Below, piece by piece: positions 45,632 to 54,246 of a stretch of DNA of 64,000 bases. The DNA lies in NCBI RefSeq assembly GCF_050897975.1, contig NZ_JBPAXY010000003.1, positions 124,001 through 188,000 on the forward strand, given 5' to 3'. The position numbers were made by a program, and so were the translations under genes. A model generated the notes under the pieces. That model ran no database searches. It had not been told where the DNA came from and worked only from the letters and a program-made list of their open reading frames with translations. The first letter of the stretch is position 1, and every line of letters starts with the position of its first letter. Source of the stretch: Pseudooceanicola sp050897975. Its GTDB lineage: Bacteria > Pseudomonadota > Alphaproteobacteria > Rhodobacterales > Rhodobacteraceae.

Positions 45632-45657
45632 AACGGGCGCCCGGTTGGGCGCCCGTT
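45632..45657 (-). terminator. Hairpin terminator of gpt
   Basis: A perfect 10-bp stem AACGGGCGCC/GGCGCCCGTT with a 6-base loop lies 22 bp beyond the gpt stop. The T-run on the minus strand is weak. Confidence 0.6.
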
Positions 45658-45679
45658 TGGCTATTGGAAAGGGGGCAGG

Positions 45680-46204
45680 TCAGTCCTTGCCGCGGTAGGG
45701 TTCAACGTATTGCAGCGCCATGTCCCAGGGGAAGAAGATCCAGGTATCCTGGCTGACCTCGGTGATGAAGGTCTGCACCTGCGGCCGGCCCTGGGGCTTG
45801 GCATAGACCGTGGCCACATGGGCCTTGGGGTAAAGGGCGCGGACCAGTTCCAGCGTCTTGCCGGTATCGACCAGGTCGTCGATGATCAGGATGCCGGTGC
45901 CGTCGCCCATCATCTCGGGGTCGGGGGATTTCAGCACCTCGGCGTCGCGGCGCTGATCGGCCTTGCCGCCGCCCGAGTGGTAGGATTTCACCGAGATCGT
46001 GTCGACGGTGCGGATGTCCAGCTCGCGCGCGACGATCATCGCGGGGGCCATGCCGCCGCGGGTGATGGCCACCACCGCCTTCCAGGCGCCGCCGTCCAGC
46101 GGGCCCTGATTGTCGAGCCGCCAGGCCAGGGCGCGGGAATCGCGATGGATCTGGTCCCAGGAAACGTGGAAACCCTTTTCATGCGGCAGGCGGTTGTCGA
46201 CCAT
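45680..46204 (-). CDS. gpt: Xanthine phosphoribosyltransferase
   Basis: Gpt salvages xanthine and guanine by joining them to PRPP. The 174-residue enzyme has the PRPP-binding motif 'ILIIDDLVDTGKTLE', 'VVAITRGGMAPAMIVARELD' and 'IFFPWD' near the end, as in E. coli Gpt (152 residues). AAGGATC precedes the ATG. It is followed downstream by a hairpin and preceded by the LysE-type gene on the same strand, 49 bp away. Confidence 0.93.
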   Translation of the reverse strand: MVDNRLPHEKGFHVSWDQIHRDSRALAWRLDNQGPLDGGAWKAVVAITRGGMAPAMIVARELDIRTVDTISVKSYHSGGGKADQRRDAEVLKSPDPEMMGDGTGILIIDDLVDTGKTLELVRALYPKAHVATVYAKPQGRPQVQTFITEVSQDTWIFFPWDMALQYVEPYRGKD

Positions 46205-46253
46205 CGGTGATCCTTTTCGTCAGGGCGGCGCCCGGCGGTCCGGGGCGGCTGTG

Positions 46254-46889
46254 TCAGAAGGCGGCGACCTTGAGGCCCAGGGCGGCAAGTGCCGCGCCCA
46301 GCCCGCGGTCGATCGCGGATTTCAGACGTGTATAGCCTGCGCGCGCGCGATCAAGCGAGAAAATCCGTGCCACGGCGAGGTTCCACAGCACTTCGTTGGC
46401 AAAGACCACGGCCAGGATGGCGGCGAAAAGGCCCGGGCCCGCGTCGCGGGGCACGATGGTCACGAAGACCGCGCCAAAGAAGATCGCCGGTTTCGGATTG
46501 GCCAGCTGGGTGGTCAACCCGCGCAGGGCCAGTCGCGCCAGGGCGCGGGCCCCTGGGGCCTGCGGGGCAGTTGTGGCGCCACAGCCGGGCGTCAGCGCCA
46601 GCGGCTGATCGGCGCCGCGCCACATCTTCCAGGCCAGGTGCAGCAGATAGGCGGCGCCCGCGATCTTCAGCGCGATCAGCAGGCGGGGCGCCACCTCGAA
46701 GAGGGTCGCCAGGCCCAGCACGGCGGCGGCGGCCCAGGCCACGGCCCCCAGGCCCACGCCCAGGGCAAAGCCCGCGCCCCGGGCAAAGCCGCCGGTGATC
46801 GCCGTGCGCATGGTCATCAGCACCGCCGGGCCGGGCGAGATGGCGGCCACCAGATGCACGGCAAAGACGGTCAGCAGAACAGAGAGCAT
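46254..46889 (-). CDS. LysE/RhtB-family exporter
   Basis: This 211-residue membrane protein has six hydrophobic segments and the family signature 'HLVAAISPGPAVLMTMRTAI' in the first, followed by 'GFALGVGLG'. 'TQLANPKPAIFFGAVF' in the fourth region is also conserved. Members export amino acids or related metabolites; the substrate here is unknown. It lies upstream of gpt on the same strand and may share a transcript. Confidence 0.88.
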   Translation of the reverse strand: MLSVLLTVFAVHLVAAISPGPAVLMTMRTAITGGFARGAGFALGVGLGAVAWAAAAVLGLATLFEVAPRLLIALKIAGAAYLLHLAWKMWRGADQPLALTPGCGATTAPQAPGARALARLALRGLTTQLANPKPAIFFGAVFVTIVPRDAGPGLFAAILAVVFANEVLWNLAVARIFSLDRARAGYTRLKSAIDRGLGAALAALGLKVAAF

Positions 46890-46940
46890 GGGCAGGCCTC
46901 AGGCAGATAGAGAGGGGCGGGCAGGGGCTGGGAAAACGCG

Positions 46941-46968
46941 AAACGGAGGAGCCGGGGCCCCTCCGTTT
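46941..46968 (-). terminator. Terminator of fabI
   Basis: The stem AAACGGAG/CTCCGTTT (46941-46948 with 46961-46968) lies 33 bp beyond the fabI stop, followed on the minus strand by CGCGTTTTCC. Confidence 0.6.
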
Positions 46969-47000
46969 CCATCCGGGATCGGGCGGTCGGGCCGCGCGGA

Positions 47001-47807
47001 TCAGGTCTTGTCGATGTCGGGGGCGTCGACGGCCTTCATGCCGACGATATGGTAGCCCGAGTCGACGTGCAGGTTTTCGCCCGTCACGCCCGAGGCCAGG
47101 TCGGACAGCAGGTAGAGGGCCGATTTGCCCACATCGTCGATGGTCACGTTGCGGCGCAGGGGCGAGTTCAGCTCGTTCCATTTCAGGATGTAGCGGAAAT
47201 CGCCGATACCGCTGGCGGCCAGGGTCTTGATCGGGCCGGCAGAGATGGCGTTGACGCGGATGCCGTCCTTGCCCAGATCCTCGGCCAGGTACTTCACCGA
47301 GGCCTCCAGAGCGGCCTTGGCCACGCCCATGACGTTGTAATGCGGCATCACCTGTTCGGCGCCGTAATAGGTCATGGTCAGCATGGAACCACCGTTCGGC
47401 ATCAGCTTTTCCGCACGCTGTGCGACGGCGGTGAAGCTGTAGACCGAGACATCCATGGTCATCTTGAAGTTTTCGCGGCTGGTGTCGACGTAGCGACCGC
47501 GCAGCTCGGATTTGTCCGAGAAGCCGATGGCGTGAACGATGAAGTCGATCTCGCCCAGATCCGCCTTCACCGCCTCGAAGGCGGCGTCGATGCTTTCCTC
47601 GGAAGAGACATCGCAATCGTAAAGATGGGTGCAGCCAAGCTGTTCGGTCAGCGGGATGACCCGCTTCTTGAATTGCTCACCCATATAGGTGAACGCCAGT
47701 TCGGCCCCGGCATCGGCAAGGGCCTTGGCGATGCCCCAGGCAATGGACTTGTCATTGGCCAGGCCCATGATCAGACCTTTTTTGCCCGCCATGAGAGTGT
47801 TCGGCAT
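47001..47807 (-). CDS. fabI: Enoyl-[acyl-carrier-protein] reductase FabI
   Basis: FabI reduces enoyl-ACP with NADH at the end of each fatty-acid elongation round. The 268-residue SDR has 'KKGLIMGLANDKSIAWGIAK', 'VHAIGFSDKSELRG' and the active site as 'YYGAEQVMPHYNVMGVAKAA' (Tyr-x6-Lys), with 'GPIKTLAASGI' after it. These are the diagnostic FabI residues. GGAG precedes the ATG. The gene is divergent from pdxH with 120 bp between. Confidence 0.96.
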   Translation of the reverse strand: MPNTLMAGKKGLIMGLANDKSIAWGIAKALADAGAELAFTYMGEQFKKRVIPLTEQLGCTHLYDCDVSSEESIDAAFEAVKADLGEIDFIVHAIGFSDKSELRGRYVDTSRENFKMTMDVSVYSFTAVAQRAEKLMPNGGSMLTMTYYGAEQVMPHYNVMGVAKAALEASVKYLAEDLGKDGIRVNAISAGPIKTLAASGIGDFRYILKWNELNSPLRRNVTIDDVGKSALYLLSDLASGVTGENLHVDSGYHIVGMKAVDAPDIDKT

Positions 47808-47927
47808 TGTCGCGCTCCGCCCTGTAACTTTCGGTCAAACTCCCTTAAGCGATAGGTCGGGGCGCTTCAAGCCTGCCCGCGCCGAAGGCGGCCGCCCGTG
47901 ACCGCCTGTGCACAGAAGGAGCCAGCA

Positions 47928-48533
47928 ATGTCGGATCGTGAGGGAATTTTTGCCGGTGAGGACCCGTTCGCCCTGGCGCGCACCTGGTTGGCCGAGGCCG
48001 AGGGGGCCGAGGTGAACGACCCCAATGCGATCGCCCTGTCCACCGTCGACGCCAACGGCCTGCCGAATGTGCGGATGGTTCTTCTGAAGGACATCCTGGA
48101 CGACGGGTTTGTTTTTTATACGAATTACGAAAGTTGCAAGGCCAATGAACTTGACGTGGCAGGGAAAGCTGCGTTTGTCATGCATTGGAAGAGTTTGCGG
48201 CGGCAGATTCGTGTGCGCGGTCCGGTGACCCGTTTTGACGGGGCCGAGGCGGACGCCTATTACGAATCGCGCTCGTTGAAGTCCCGGCTGGGGGCCTGGG
48301 CGTCGCGCCAGTCGCGACCGCTGGCCTCGCGGGCGGCCCTGATGGCCGAGGTCGCCAAGGTGACCGCGCAGCATGGCCCCCGGCCCAAGCGTCCGCCGTT
48401 CTGGGGCGGGTACAAGGTGAGCCCGGTGGAGATCGAATTCTGGGCGGACGGTGCGTTCCGTCTGCACGACCGGTTCCGTTGGACCCGAGAGGCGCCGGGA
48501 CGCGCCTGGACGGTGCAGCGGCTGAACCCCTGA
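47928..48533 (+). CDS. pdxH: Pyridoxamine 5'-phosphate oxidase
   Basis: PdxH is an FMN enzyme that oxidises PNP or PMP to pyridoxal phosphate. The 201-residue protein has 'NVRMVLLKDILDDGFVFYTNYES' for FMN and substrate, 'WKSLRRQIRVRG', 'SRQSRPL', and the C-terminal 'FRLHDRFRWTR' and 'WTVQRLNP'. AGAAGGAG lies upstream of the ATG at 47928; ten upstream in-frame codons are unlikely to be used. Confidence 0.95.
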   Translation: MSDREGIFAGEDPFALARTWLAEAEGAEVNDPNAIALSTVDANGLPNVRMVLLKDILDDGFVFYTNYESCKANELDVAGKAAFVMHWKSLRRQIRVRGPVTRFDGAEADAYYESRSLKSRLGAWASRQSRPLASRAALMAEVAKVTAQHGPRPKRPPFWGGYKVSPVEIEFWADGAFRLHDRFRWTREAPGRAWTVQRLNP

Positions 48534-48697
48534 GGGGCCCGAGCCACAGGCGACGGGTCCGAAAGGGTGTTTGAGGAGTTAAAGAATTGGCGGGAAGAGT
48601 CTTGCCGATGGTACGTGAATGTAGTTGTTAAGGAATATGTGGGTGCCGGAGCGGCTACTGTGGGGACAGGCTGCACCGGTAAGATGCGGGGAATGTT

Positions 48698-49222
48698 GTG
48701 AATCAGCTGGACGATAGCACCCGGAAGCTGGAGGGCCGTGTGAAATGGTTCGACCCGGCGCGGGGGTTTGGCTTCGTTGTCGCCGATGAAGGGGGGCCGG
48801 ATATTCTGTTGCACGCCAATGTGTTGCGGAATTTCGGGCAAAGCTCGGTCGCCGATGGCGCTAAAGTGGAGATCCTGATCCAGAAGACCCTGAGGGGGGT
48901 CCAGGCCATCGAGGTGTTGCAGATCGCGCCACCTGATGGGGCGGGCGCCGCCGTGCTTGAGGATTTTCAGACGCTGGACCCGGAGGTGCTGCACGCCATT
49001 CCGATGGAGCCGGCACGGGTCAAGTGGTTCGACAAGATCAAGGGCTTCGGCTTTGCCAATGTCTTTGGCCGGACCGAGGATGTGTTCATCCATGTCGAGG
49101 TGCTGCGCGCCTCTGGCCTGGCCGATCTGGCCCCGGGCGAGGCGGTGGCGATGCGCGTCATCGATGGCAAGCGCGGCCGCATGGCCACCGAGATCTGCGC
49201 CTGGGAGGCCGCCAGTCGTTAG
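48698..49222 (+). CDS. Tandem cold-shock-domain protein
   Basis: This 174-residue protein contains two cold-shock domains. The first (about residues 11-75) has RNP1-like 'ARGFGFVV' and 'DILLHANVL'; the second (about 105-170) has 'IKGFGFANVFG' and 'DVFIHVEVLR'. Most Csp proteins have one such domain; double forms are known in alphaproteobacteria. It likely binds single-stranded nucleic acid as an RNA chaperone. The start is GTG at 48698 with GGGGAA upstream. The 164-bp leader is comparatively AT-rich, in keeping with a regulated promoter. Confidence 0.88.
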   Translation: MNQLDDSTRKLEGRVKWFDPARGFGFVVADEGGPDILLHANVLRNFGQSSVADGAKVEILIQKTLRGVQAIEVLQIAPPDGAGAAVLEDFQTLDPEVLHAIPMEPARVKWFDKIKGFGFANVFGRTEDVFIHVEVLRASGLADLAPGEAVAMRVIDGKRGRMATEICAWEAASR

Positions 49223-49398
49223 CTGACTTCGGGCGATGGCCTCCAGACGACCGATCAGACTGCGGAACAGCCCGCCCCCAGCCAGGCCCTTGCCCCTGAC
49301 GCTCTCGCGCAGGCGTGACGCCGCTCTGCGGTCGGGCCTCTGGTCAGGGGGCGCCGTCCGTGGCAGGGTCCGCCCGACCCAGCGAGAGGAGCTTCGCA

Positions 49399-49875
49399 GT
49401 GCCCCGGATTTCAGCACGTCTTTCCGCCGCCCTCGCGGCCCTTCTGACCAGCGCCAACCTGGCCTCGGCCGCCTGCTATGCGGACCGGGCCGAGATCGTC
49501 AGCCCCGATGGGGCGGTGCAGGCCTTTCGCGTCGAGATCGCCGACGAGCCCGCCGAGCGCGCGCAGGGTCTGATGAATCGCGAAAGCATGGGGCTGGGCG
49601 CGGGGATGCTTTTCGTCTTCCAGGACGAGGGGCCCTTGGCGTTCTGGATGCGTAACACGCTGATTCCTCTGGATATCCTTTTCTTCGACGCCACCGGCAC
49701 GCTGGTCACGATCCAGCAGGGCAAGCCGCTGGATGAAACCAGCCTGCCCGGCGGCATCAGCCAGTACGTGCTGGAGATCAACGGCGGTCTGGCGGCCCGC
49801 ATGGGCATCGGCGAGGGCGCGGTGCTGCGCCATCCGGCGATTGATCAGAGCCTGGCCGCCGCGCCCTGCGAGTGA
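49399..49875 (+). CDS. DUF192 protein, exported
   Basis: This 158-residue protein starts at a GTG preceded by AGAGGAG. It has a signal peptide (about residues 1-24, ending 'ANLASA') and then a DUF192 domain: 'RAQGLMNRESMGLGAGMLFVF', 'FWMRNTLIPLDILFFD' and 'YVLEINGGLAARMGI'. DUF192 proteins are small, mostly periplasmic, and of unknown function. An upstream in-frame ATG at 49315 would bury the signal peptide, so it is not chosen. tRNA-Pro follows. Confidence 0.88.
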   Translation: MPRISARLSAALAALLTSANLASAACYADRAEIVSPDGAVQAFRVEIADEPAERAQGLMNRESMGLGAGMLFVFQDEGPLAFWMRNTLIPLDILFFDATGTLVTIQQGKPLDETSLPGGISQYVLEINGGLAARMGIGEGAVLRHPAIDQSLAAAPCE

Positions 49876-49966
49876 GGGCCGCGCGGCTTTCCTCGGACCC
49901 GCTGCCGGGGCAGGTGCAACTGCCCCTTTTCAACCCGGCCCCGAGCGGCTAGAGAGGCGCACGGTC

Positions 49967-50043
49967 CGGGGCGTAGCGCAGTCTGGTAGCGCACCTGTTT
50001 TGGGTACAGGGGGTCGTGAGTTCGAATCTCGCCGCCCCGACCA
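49967..50043 (+). tRNA. tRNA-Pro (anticodon UGG)
   Basis: The cloverleaf is complete in 77 bases, with acceptor CGGGGCG/CGCCCCG, D-arm GCGC-AGTCTGGTA-GCGC, anticodon stem CCTGT/ACAGG around TTTGGGT (anticodon TGG), T-arm GTGAG-TTCGAAT-CTCGC, and encoded CCA. The anticodon reads CCA and other CCN codons by wobble. Confidence 0.97.
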
Positions 50044-50517
50044 CTTTCTCGATGACGCGCAAGGCGCCTCCGTCAAGACGGGCTGGCTTGTCGAAGCGGA
50101 CGTCAGACCGGCCGTTTCCTGACGTCGCCACAGCTTCACCCCCTTCACGTTCGCTTCGCGCCGGTCGCGGGGGATCTGTGCTCAAGACCTGCCAATGCTG
50201 GCCACCATCGCGCAAATCGAACGCTGCGAAGCCGATGCTCTTGCCTCTGCCAAGGCTGCGGCGCGGGGGCATGAGCGTCAGCGCCTGGGGCAGCGCATCC
50301 CGGTCTTCTTTGCCCCGGTCCCTGGCCCTTCCCCCCCTTCTTTGGTGAAGCTTCGCCTTGCGTCGATGACGGCGTCTGTCGCGTGGGGCAGGCTCAAGAT
50401 GATCCCGACGCCGCTCTATTGTTCGATTTTGTCGATTGTTTCGACAAAAATAATCGTCTTTTGTGTTAAGGTGCGACCGCCTAACGACGCCTCAGAACGA
50501 TTTGCGAGGAACTTCAG
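50044..50517. other. Non-coding region after tRNA-Pro
   Basis: These 474 bp contain no gene I can support. A 126-codon frame at 50195-50575 overlaps the transporter start, has no clear ribosome site and no recognisable family. The last 100 bp are AT-rich and hold a perfect inverted repeat (50427-50449), presumably the transporter promoter. No copy of the tRNA 3' end and no integrase accompany the tRNA, so an integration site is not shown. Confidence 0.4.
50427..50449. promoter_or_regulatory. Perfect 9-bp inverted repeat upstream of the YeiH-type gene
   Basis: TTTTGTCGA-TTGTT-TCGACAAAA is a perfect inverted repeat in an AT-rich stretch 69 bp upstream of the transporter start. It is probably an operator; the LysR protein co-transcribed with the transporter is the nearest candidate to bind it. 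Confidence 0.5.
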
Positions 50518-51570
50518 TTGGCACATTTCCGTCCCCGGCGGGGCAAGGCCCGCAGCGTCTTGCGGCAATGGATGAACTCGGGGCCTGGCCGTGTCCTGCC
50601 GGGCCTTGTCCTTGCAGCTCTGATCGCGGGGCTGGCGTTCGGGCTGCGCCACATGCCTGCGATTGGCATGTTGAGCCCTCTCATCCTTGCCATCTTGATT
50701 GGCATGACGTTTCGCAACCTGATCGGTACCCCCGCCATCGCCGCAGCGGGCACCGCCTTCAGCGTCAAGCGGGTCTTGCGCGCGGGGATTATCCTGTTGG
50801 GGCTGCAACTGACCGTGCAGCAGGTTATCGCCGTGGGCGGTGTCGGCGTCGTGATCATCCTTGCCACCCTGCTGGCCACCTTTGCCTTTACCACCTGGCT
50901 TGGAGGGGTGCTTCGGGTGGACGCAGGCCTGACCCAGCTGATCGCGGCAGGCAGTTCGATCTGTGGCGCTTCGGCCGTGATTGCCGTCAACACCGTGACC
51001 CGTGCCCGGGATCAGGACGTCGCCTATGCGGTCGCCTGTGTCACGATCTTCGGTTCCCTGTCGATGGTTCTGATGCCGCTGATTGGTGGGCTGCTGGACA
51101 TGGAGGCGCAGGCCTTCGGCCTGTGGACCGGCAGCTCGATCCATGAGGTCGCACAGGTCGTCGCCGCCGCTTATGCCCGCGGGCAGGACGCCGGAGAGTT
51201 CGGCACGATCGCGAAACTGACCCGTGTCATGATGCTGGCGCCGATGGTGCTGGGCCTTGGATTGCCTGTCTTTCGCAGGCTGCACCGCGACGGGGGGGAC
51301 GTCGGTCGTGCGGTCCCGCCTGTGCCGTGGTTCGTACTGGGATTCGTTGCCATGGTCGGTCTGGCCAGCACGGGATGGGTGCCCGAGGCGATCGGTCGTG
51401 TCACCACCGGCATCACCCAATTCCTTCTGGCCACCGCCTTGGCCGCAATGGGTCTGGAAACGGATTTCCGAAAGCTGGTGGCCGAGGGCCTGCGTCCCGC
51501 GCTACTGGGCGCCGGGGCTTGGGTCTTCATCTCGCTTTTCAGTCTCGTCCTGATCCTGGGGCTCGCATGA
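50518..51570 (+). CDS. YeiH/UPF0324-family putative sulfate exporter
   Basis: This 350-residue membrane protein has about ten hydrophobic segments and the family's 'SSICGASAVIAVNTVTRA' motif, with 'GSSIHEVAQVVAAAYARG' after it. Members are annotated as putative sulfate or sulfite-related exporters, often beside a LysR regulator. The start is TTG at 50518, with GAGGAA seven bases upstream; no ATG gives a better fit. It overlaps the downstream LysR gene by 4 bp (ATGA). Confidence 0.88.
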   Translation: MAHFRPRRGKARSVLRQWMNSGPGRVLPGLVLAALIAGLAFGLRHMPAIGMLSPLILAILIGMTFRNLIGTPAIAAAGTAFSVKRVLRAGIILLGLQLTVQQVIAVGGVGVVIILATLLATFAFTTWLGGVLRVDAGLTQLIAAGSSICGASAVIAVNTVTRARDQDVAYAVACVTIFGSLSMVLMPLIGGLLDMEAQAFGLWTGSSIHEVAQVVAAAYARGQDAGEFGTIAKLTRVMMLAPMVLGLGLPVFRRLHRDGGDVGRAVPPVPWFVLGFVAMVGLASTGWVPEAIGRVTTGITQFLLATALAAMGLETDFRKLVAEGLRPALLGAGAWVFISLFSLVLILGLA

Positions 51571-52439
51571 CGCTCGAACAACTCCGCATTTTCATCGCCG
51601 TCGCCGAGCGAGAGCATGTCACGCAAGCGGCGGCCCATCTCAATCTGACCCAAAGCGCGACCAGCGCCGCCATCGCCGCGCTGGAAGAGCGTCATGCCGT
51701 GCAGCTGTTCGATCGGATCGGGCGGCGCATCGTGCTGACCGACGCAGGCAGGCTGTTTCTGGGCGAGGCGCGCGCCGTCCTGGCCCGGGCCGAGCAGGCG
51801 ACGCGACTGCTGGGCGATCTTGCCGGGATGAAACGCGGCACGCTGCGCCTCGCCGCCAGCCAGACGATCGCGAACTACTGGCTGCCGCCGCTCATGCAGA
51901 GGTTCCGCCGTGACCATCCGGGCGTCGTGCTGGAACTGGCCGTCGGCAACACCAGCGACGTGGCGCAGATGGTTCATGCCGCCACTGTCGATCTGGGGTT
52001 CGTCGAGGGAGAGATCAGCGACCCCGCGCTGGCCATCCAGAGCATGAGCGGGGACCGGCTGGCCTTGGTGGTGGCGCCCGGGCATGACTGGGCCGTCCAG
52101 CCGCCCACGGGCCCAGAGGATCTGAAGGCCGGGCCTTGGGTGATGCGCGAAGCGGGATCGGGCACCCGCGCGGTCTGTGAGGCCGCGCTGGCGGGACGCG
52201 GTCTGCGCATTGAGGATGTCGAGGTGGCCTTTGAACTGCCATCGAACGAGGCCGTGCGCGTCGCGGTCGAGGCCGGTGCAGGTGCCGCGATCATATCCAC
52301 CCTGGTGGTGGCGCCGGCGATCACCGCAGGCCGGCTGGTCCCGGTCGCGTTCGAGCTGCCCCCGCGCCTGTTCCACATGCTGCGCCACAAAGAGCGGCAC
52401 CTGTCATTGGCCGAGAAGACGTTTCTGGAGCTGATCTGA
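51567..52439 (+). CDS. LysR-family regulator of the CbbR/CysB-like group
   Basis: This 290-residue LysR protein has the wHTH 'MTLEQLRIFIAVAEREHVTQ' and 'LNLTQSATSAAIAALEE', and the effector domain 'LRLAASQTIANYWLPPLM' and 'REAGSGTRAVCEAAL', a pattern shared with CysB-, CbbR- and YeiE-like regulators. Its start overlaps the transporter stop by 4 bp, so the two are one operon and the regulator probably controls that operon through the inverted repeat at 50427-50449. Confidence 0.9.
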   Translation: MTLEQLRIFIAVAEREHVTQAAAHLNLTQSATSAAIAALEERHAVQLFDRIGRRIVLTDAGRLFLGEARAVLARAEQATRLLGDLAGMKRGTLRLAASQTIANYWLPPLMQRFRRDHPGVVLELAVGNTSDVAQMVHAATVDLGFVEGEISDPALAIQSMSGDRLALVVAPGHDWAVQPPTGPEDLKAGPWVMREAGSGTRAVCEAALAGRGLRIEDVEVAFELPSNEAVRVAVEAGAGAAIISTLVVAPAITAGRLVPVAFELPPRLFHMLRHKERHLSLAEKTFLELI

Positions 52440-52599
52440 GGCGGCGCAGGCCATCTTGCGCCCCCTGGAACGCCATCCGAAGACGACCCTGGCGTCTGTC
52501 TTGCGCGGTCGCCCCTCTGGCCCCGACATGGGCGCGACCTTTCACGCCAACTCGCACGGGGCTGAAAATCACGGCAAAGCCCGCCTGGCCAAGAGTGAT

Positions 52600-53466
52600 C
52601 TATCGCGGGGGCATGGCGCGACAGGCGAAGGCCAGGGCGTCCTGGGCCGGGGCAGACAGGGTTTCCCTGCGGGACGCCGCGGACACCTCAAGGGGGGCGG
52701 GGGGGCGTTCGACGGTGATCCGGGTCAGTTGGCCGCTTTCCAGCTCCTGCTGGACCGAATGTTCGGGCACCAGCGCCAGGCCCATGCCGTTCACGGCAAG
52801 GCGGATCATCATGAAAAGGCTGTCGGAGTGCGTGAACCGATGATGCCGGTCAGCGCCGAATGCCGGGGCGCGGGTGCTGTCGTGGATCGGGGAGTCCCAA
52901 TTGTAGCCGATGATGGGCGAGCGGGAGAGGGCCTCGTCATCGAGCCTGTCGCCGTAGCGGGAGGGGGCACCGACCCAGATCATCGGGAACTGCCCCAGTG
53001 GGGTCAGCTTCAGCTCGGGATGCGCGGTCGCAGTCGAGAGGAAGCCAAGATCGAGCTGACCGCTTGCCAGATGCCTGAGCAAGGTCGCGCTCTGGTTCAC
53101 TTCGATCTCCAGCCGCAGGGTGGGGTGCCGCGTTTCCATGTGGTCGACCAGAGCCATCAGCCAGGTGGCCGCCACCGGCCCGTTGGCGCCCAGTCGTAGC
53201 CGGGTCGCCCGGGACTGCGGGGCGTTCTGGAAGGACAGGTCGTCGGTCAGTCGCAGCACCTGACGGGCATAGTCCAGCAGCTCTGCGCCCTGGGGGGTCA
53301 GGCTGAGACCCGCATCGCGCAGCATCAACGGCACGCCCAGCTCTTCCTCCAGCCCGCGGATCCGGGCCGAGACGGTGGGCTGCGAGATGTTCAGCACCTC
53401 TGCCGCCTTGCGGAAGCTGCCGAGGCGATTGACCCAGTAGAAGGTGCGCAGGCTGTGGATCTGCAT
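52600..53466 (-). CDS. LysR-family transcriptional regulator
   Basis: This 288-residue LysR protein has the wHTH 'MQIHSLRTFYWVNRLGSFRK' and 'LNISQPTVSARIRGLEEEL'. The effector domain includes 'LRLGANGPVAATWLMALVD' and 'GQLDLGFLSTATAHPEL'. It is divergent from the RraA-family gene with 105 bp between them, suggesting control of the RraA-LuxR pair. It converges with the other LysR gene across 160 bp in which I see no gene. Confidence 0.9.
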   Translation of the reverse strand: MQIHSLRTFYWVNRLGSFRKAAEVLNISQPTVSARIRGLEEELGVPLMLRDAGLSLTPQGAELLDYARQVLRLTDDLSFQNAPQSRATRLRLGANGPVAATWLMALVDHMETRHPTLRLEIEVNQSATLLRHLASGQLDLGFLSTATAHPELKLTPLGQFPMIWVGAPSRYGDRLDDEALSRSPIIGYNWDSPIHDSTRAPAFGADRHHRFTHSDSLFMMIRLAVNGMGLALVPEHSVQQELESGQLTRITVERPPAPLEVSAASRRETLSAPAQDALAFACRAMPPR

Positions 53467-53536
53467 GAGGTCTCCGATGTGATCGAAAAACTCTATCGAG
53501 TGGATCAGCTATTTCAAGTGGACCCGGTCAGCGTCT

Positions 53537-53550
53537 CTATTGCGTGATAG
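53537..53550. promoter_or_regulatory. Short inverted repeat between the LysR and RraA genes
   Basis: CTAT-TGCGTG-ATAG lies 22 bp before the RraA-family start, in the divergent promoter region. A LysR-type site is plausible, but the arms are only 4 bp. Confidence 0.3.
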
Positions 53551-53571
53551 GGAAAACGAGTTGGAGATCCC

Positions 53572-54246
53572 ATGACCTATTCCCTTGCTCCCATGCCCGC
53601 CATGATCGCCGCCGACAGGCTTCGGCAACTGGCCCGGTTCGAGACCGTTCTGCTGGGGCATTTCCTCGACCGTGGGGTGATGGCGCCGCAGATCCGTCCC
53701 GTGGCGCCGGTGTCGCGGCTGGTGGGAACCGCGGTGACGCTTTGCCTGCCGGGGTTCGATTCCACGCTTCTGCATCATGCGGCGGGCCTGCTGCGGCCGG
53801 GGGACGTGCTGGTGATCGACCGGCGCGGCGACCGGCGCGCGGCCTGCCTGGGCGGTGGCGTGGCCCGGGCGATCCGCAATGCCGGGGCGGCCGGGGTGGT
53901 GATCGACGGCTGCCACACCGACACGCAGGAACTGGCAGAGCTTGGCCTGCCGGTCTTCAGTCGTGGCGCCGCGGCGCTGACCACGCGGTTGACCGGGCAG
54001 GGGGGCGCGCTGAACTGTCCCGTCTCGGTCGGCGGCGTGCCGGTCCTGGCAGGTGACGCGATCCTGGCCGATGATCTGGGCGTCGTCAGCCTGCATGTGG
54101 CAGAACTGGACGGCGTGCTGGCAAAGGCCGAGGCGCTTCAGGCGCTGACCGATCGCACCATCGCTGGCGTGGTCGAGGGCCGCCCCATCGGAGAGCTGTC
54201 CGGCGCCAGCGAGATGGTGACCGCCCGCGCCGAGGAAATTGCCTGA
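53572..54246 (+). CDS. RraA-family protein (HMG/CHA aldolase or RraA-like)
   Basis: This 224-residue protein matches the RraA/dimethylmenaquinone-methyltransferase-like family. 'GTAVTLCLPGFDS', 'LRPGDVLVIDRRGDRRAACLGGGVARAIRNAG' and 'GVVIDGCHTDTQEL' include the metal- and substrate-binding residues (the Arg of 'RAIRNAG' and the Asp of 'VIDGC'). Members are either 4-hydroxy-4-methyl-2-oxoglutarate aldolases in aromatic degradation or RNase E inhibitors. Nearby HpcH-type aldolase and regulators favour the catabolic reading. It overlaps the LuxR gene by 1 bp (TGATG). Confidence 0.85.
   Translation: MTYSLAPMPAMIAADRLRQLARFETVLLGHFLDRGVMAPQIRPVAPVSRLVGTAVTLCLPGFDSTLLHHAAGLLRPGDVLVIDRRGDRRAACLGGGVARAIRNAGAAGVVIDGCHTDTQELAELGLPVFSRGAAALTTRLTGQGGALNCPVSVGGVPVLAGDAILADDLGVVSLHVAELDGVLAKAEALQALTDRTIAGVVEGRPIGELSGASEMVTARAEEIA

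Noticed and set aside
50195..50575. A 126-codon frame after tRNA-Pro.
   Set aside because: It runs into the transporter gene in another frame and over its promoter repeat; no motif or ribosome site supports it.
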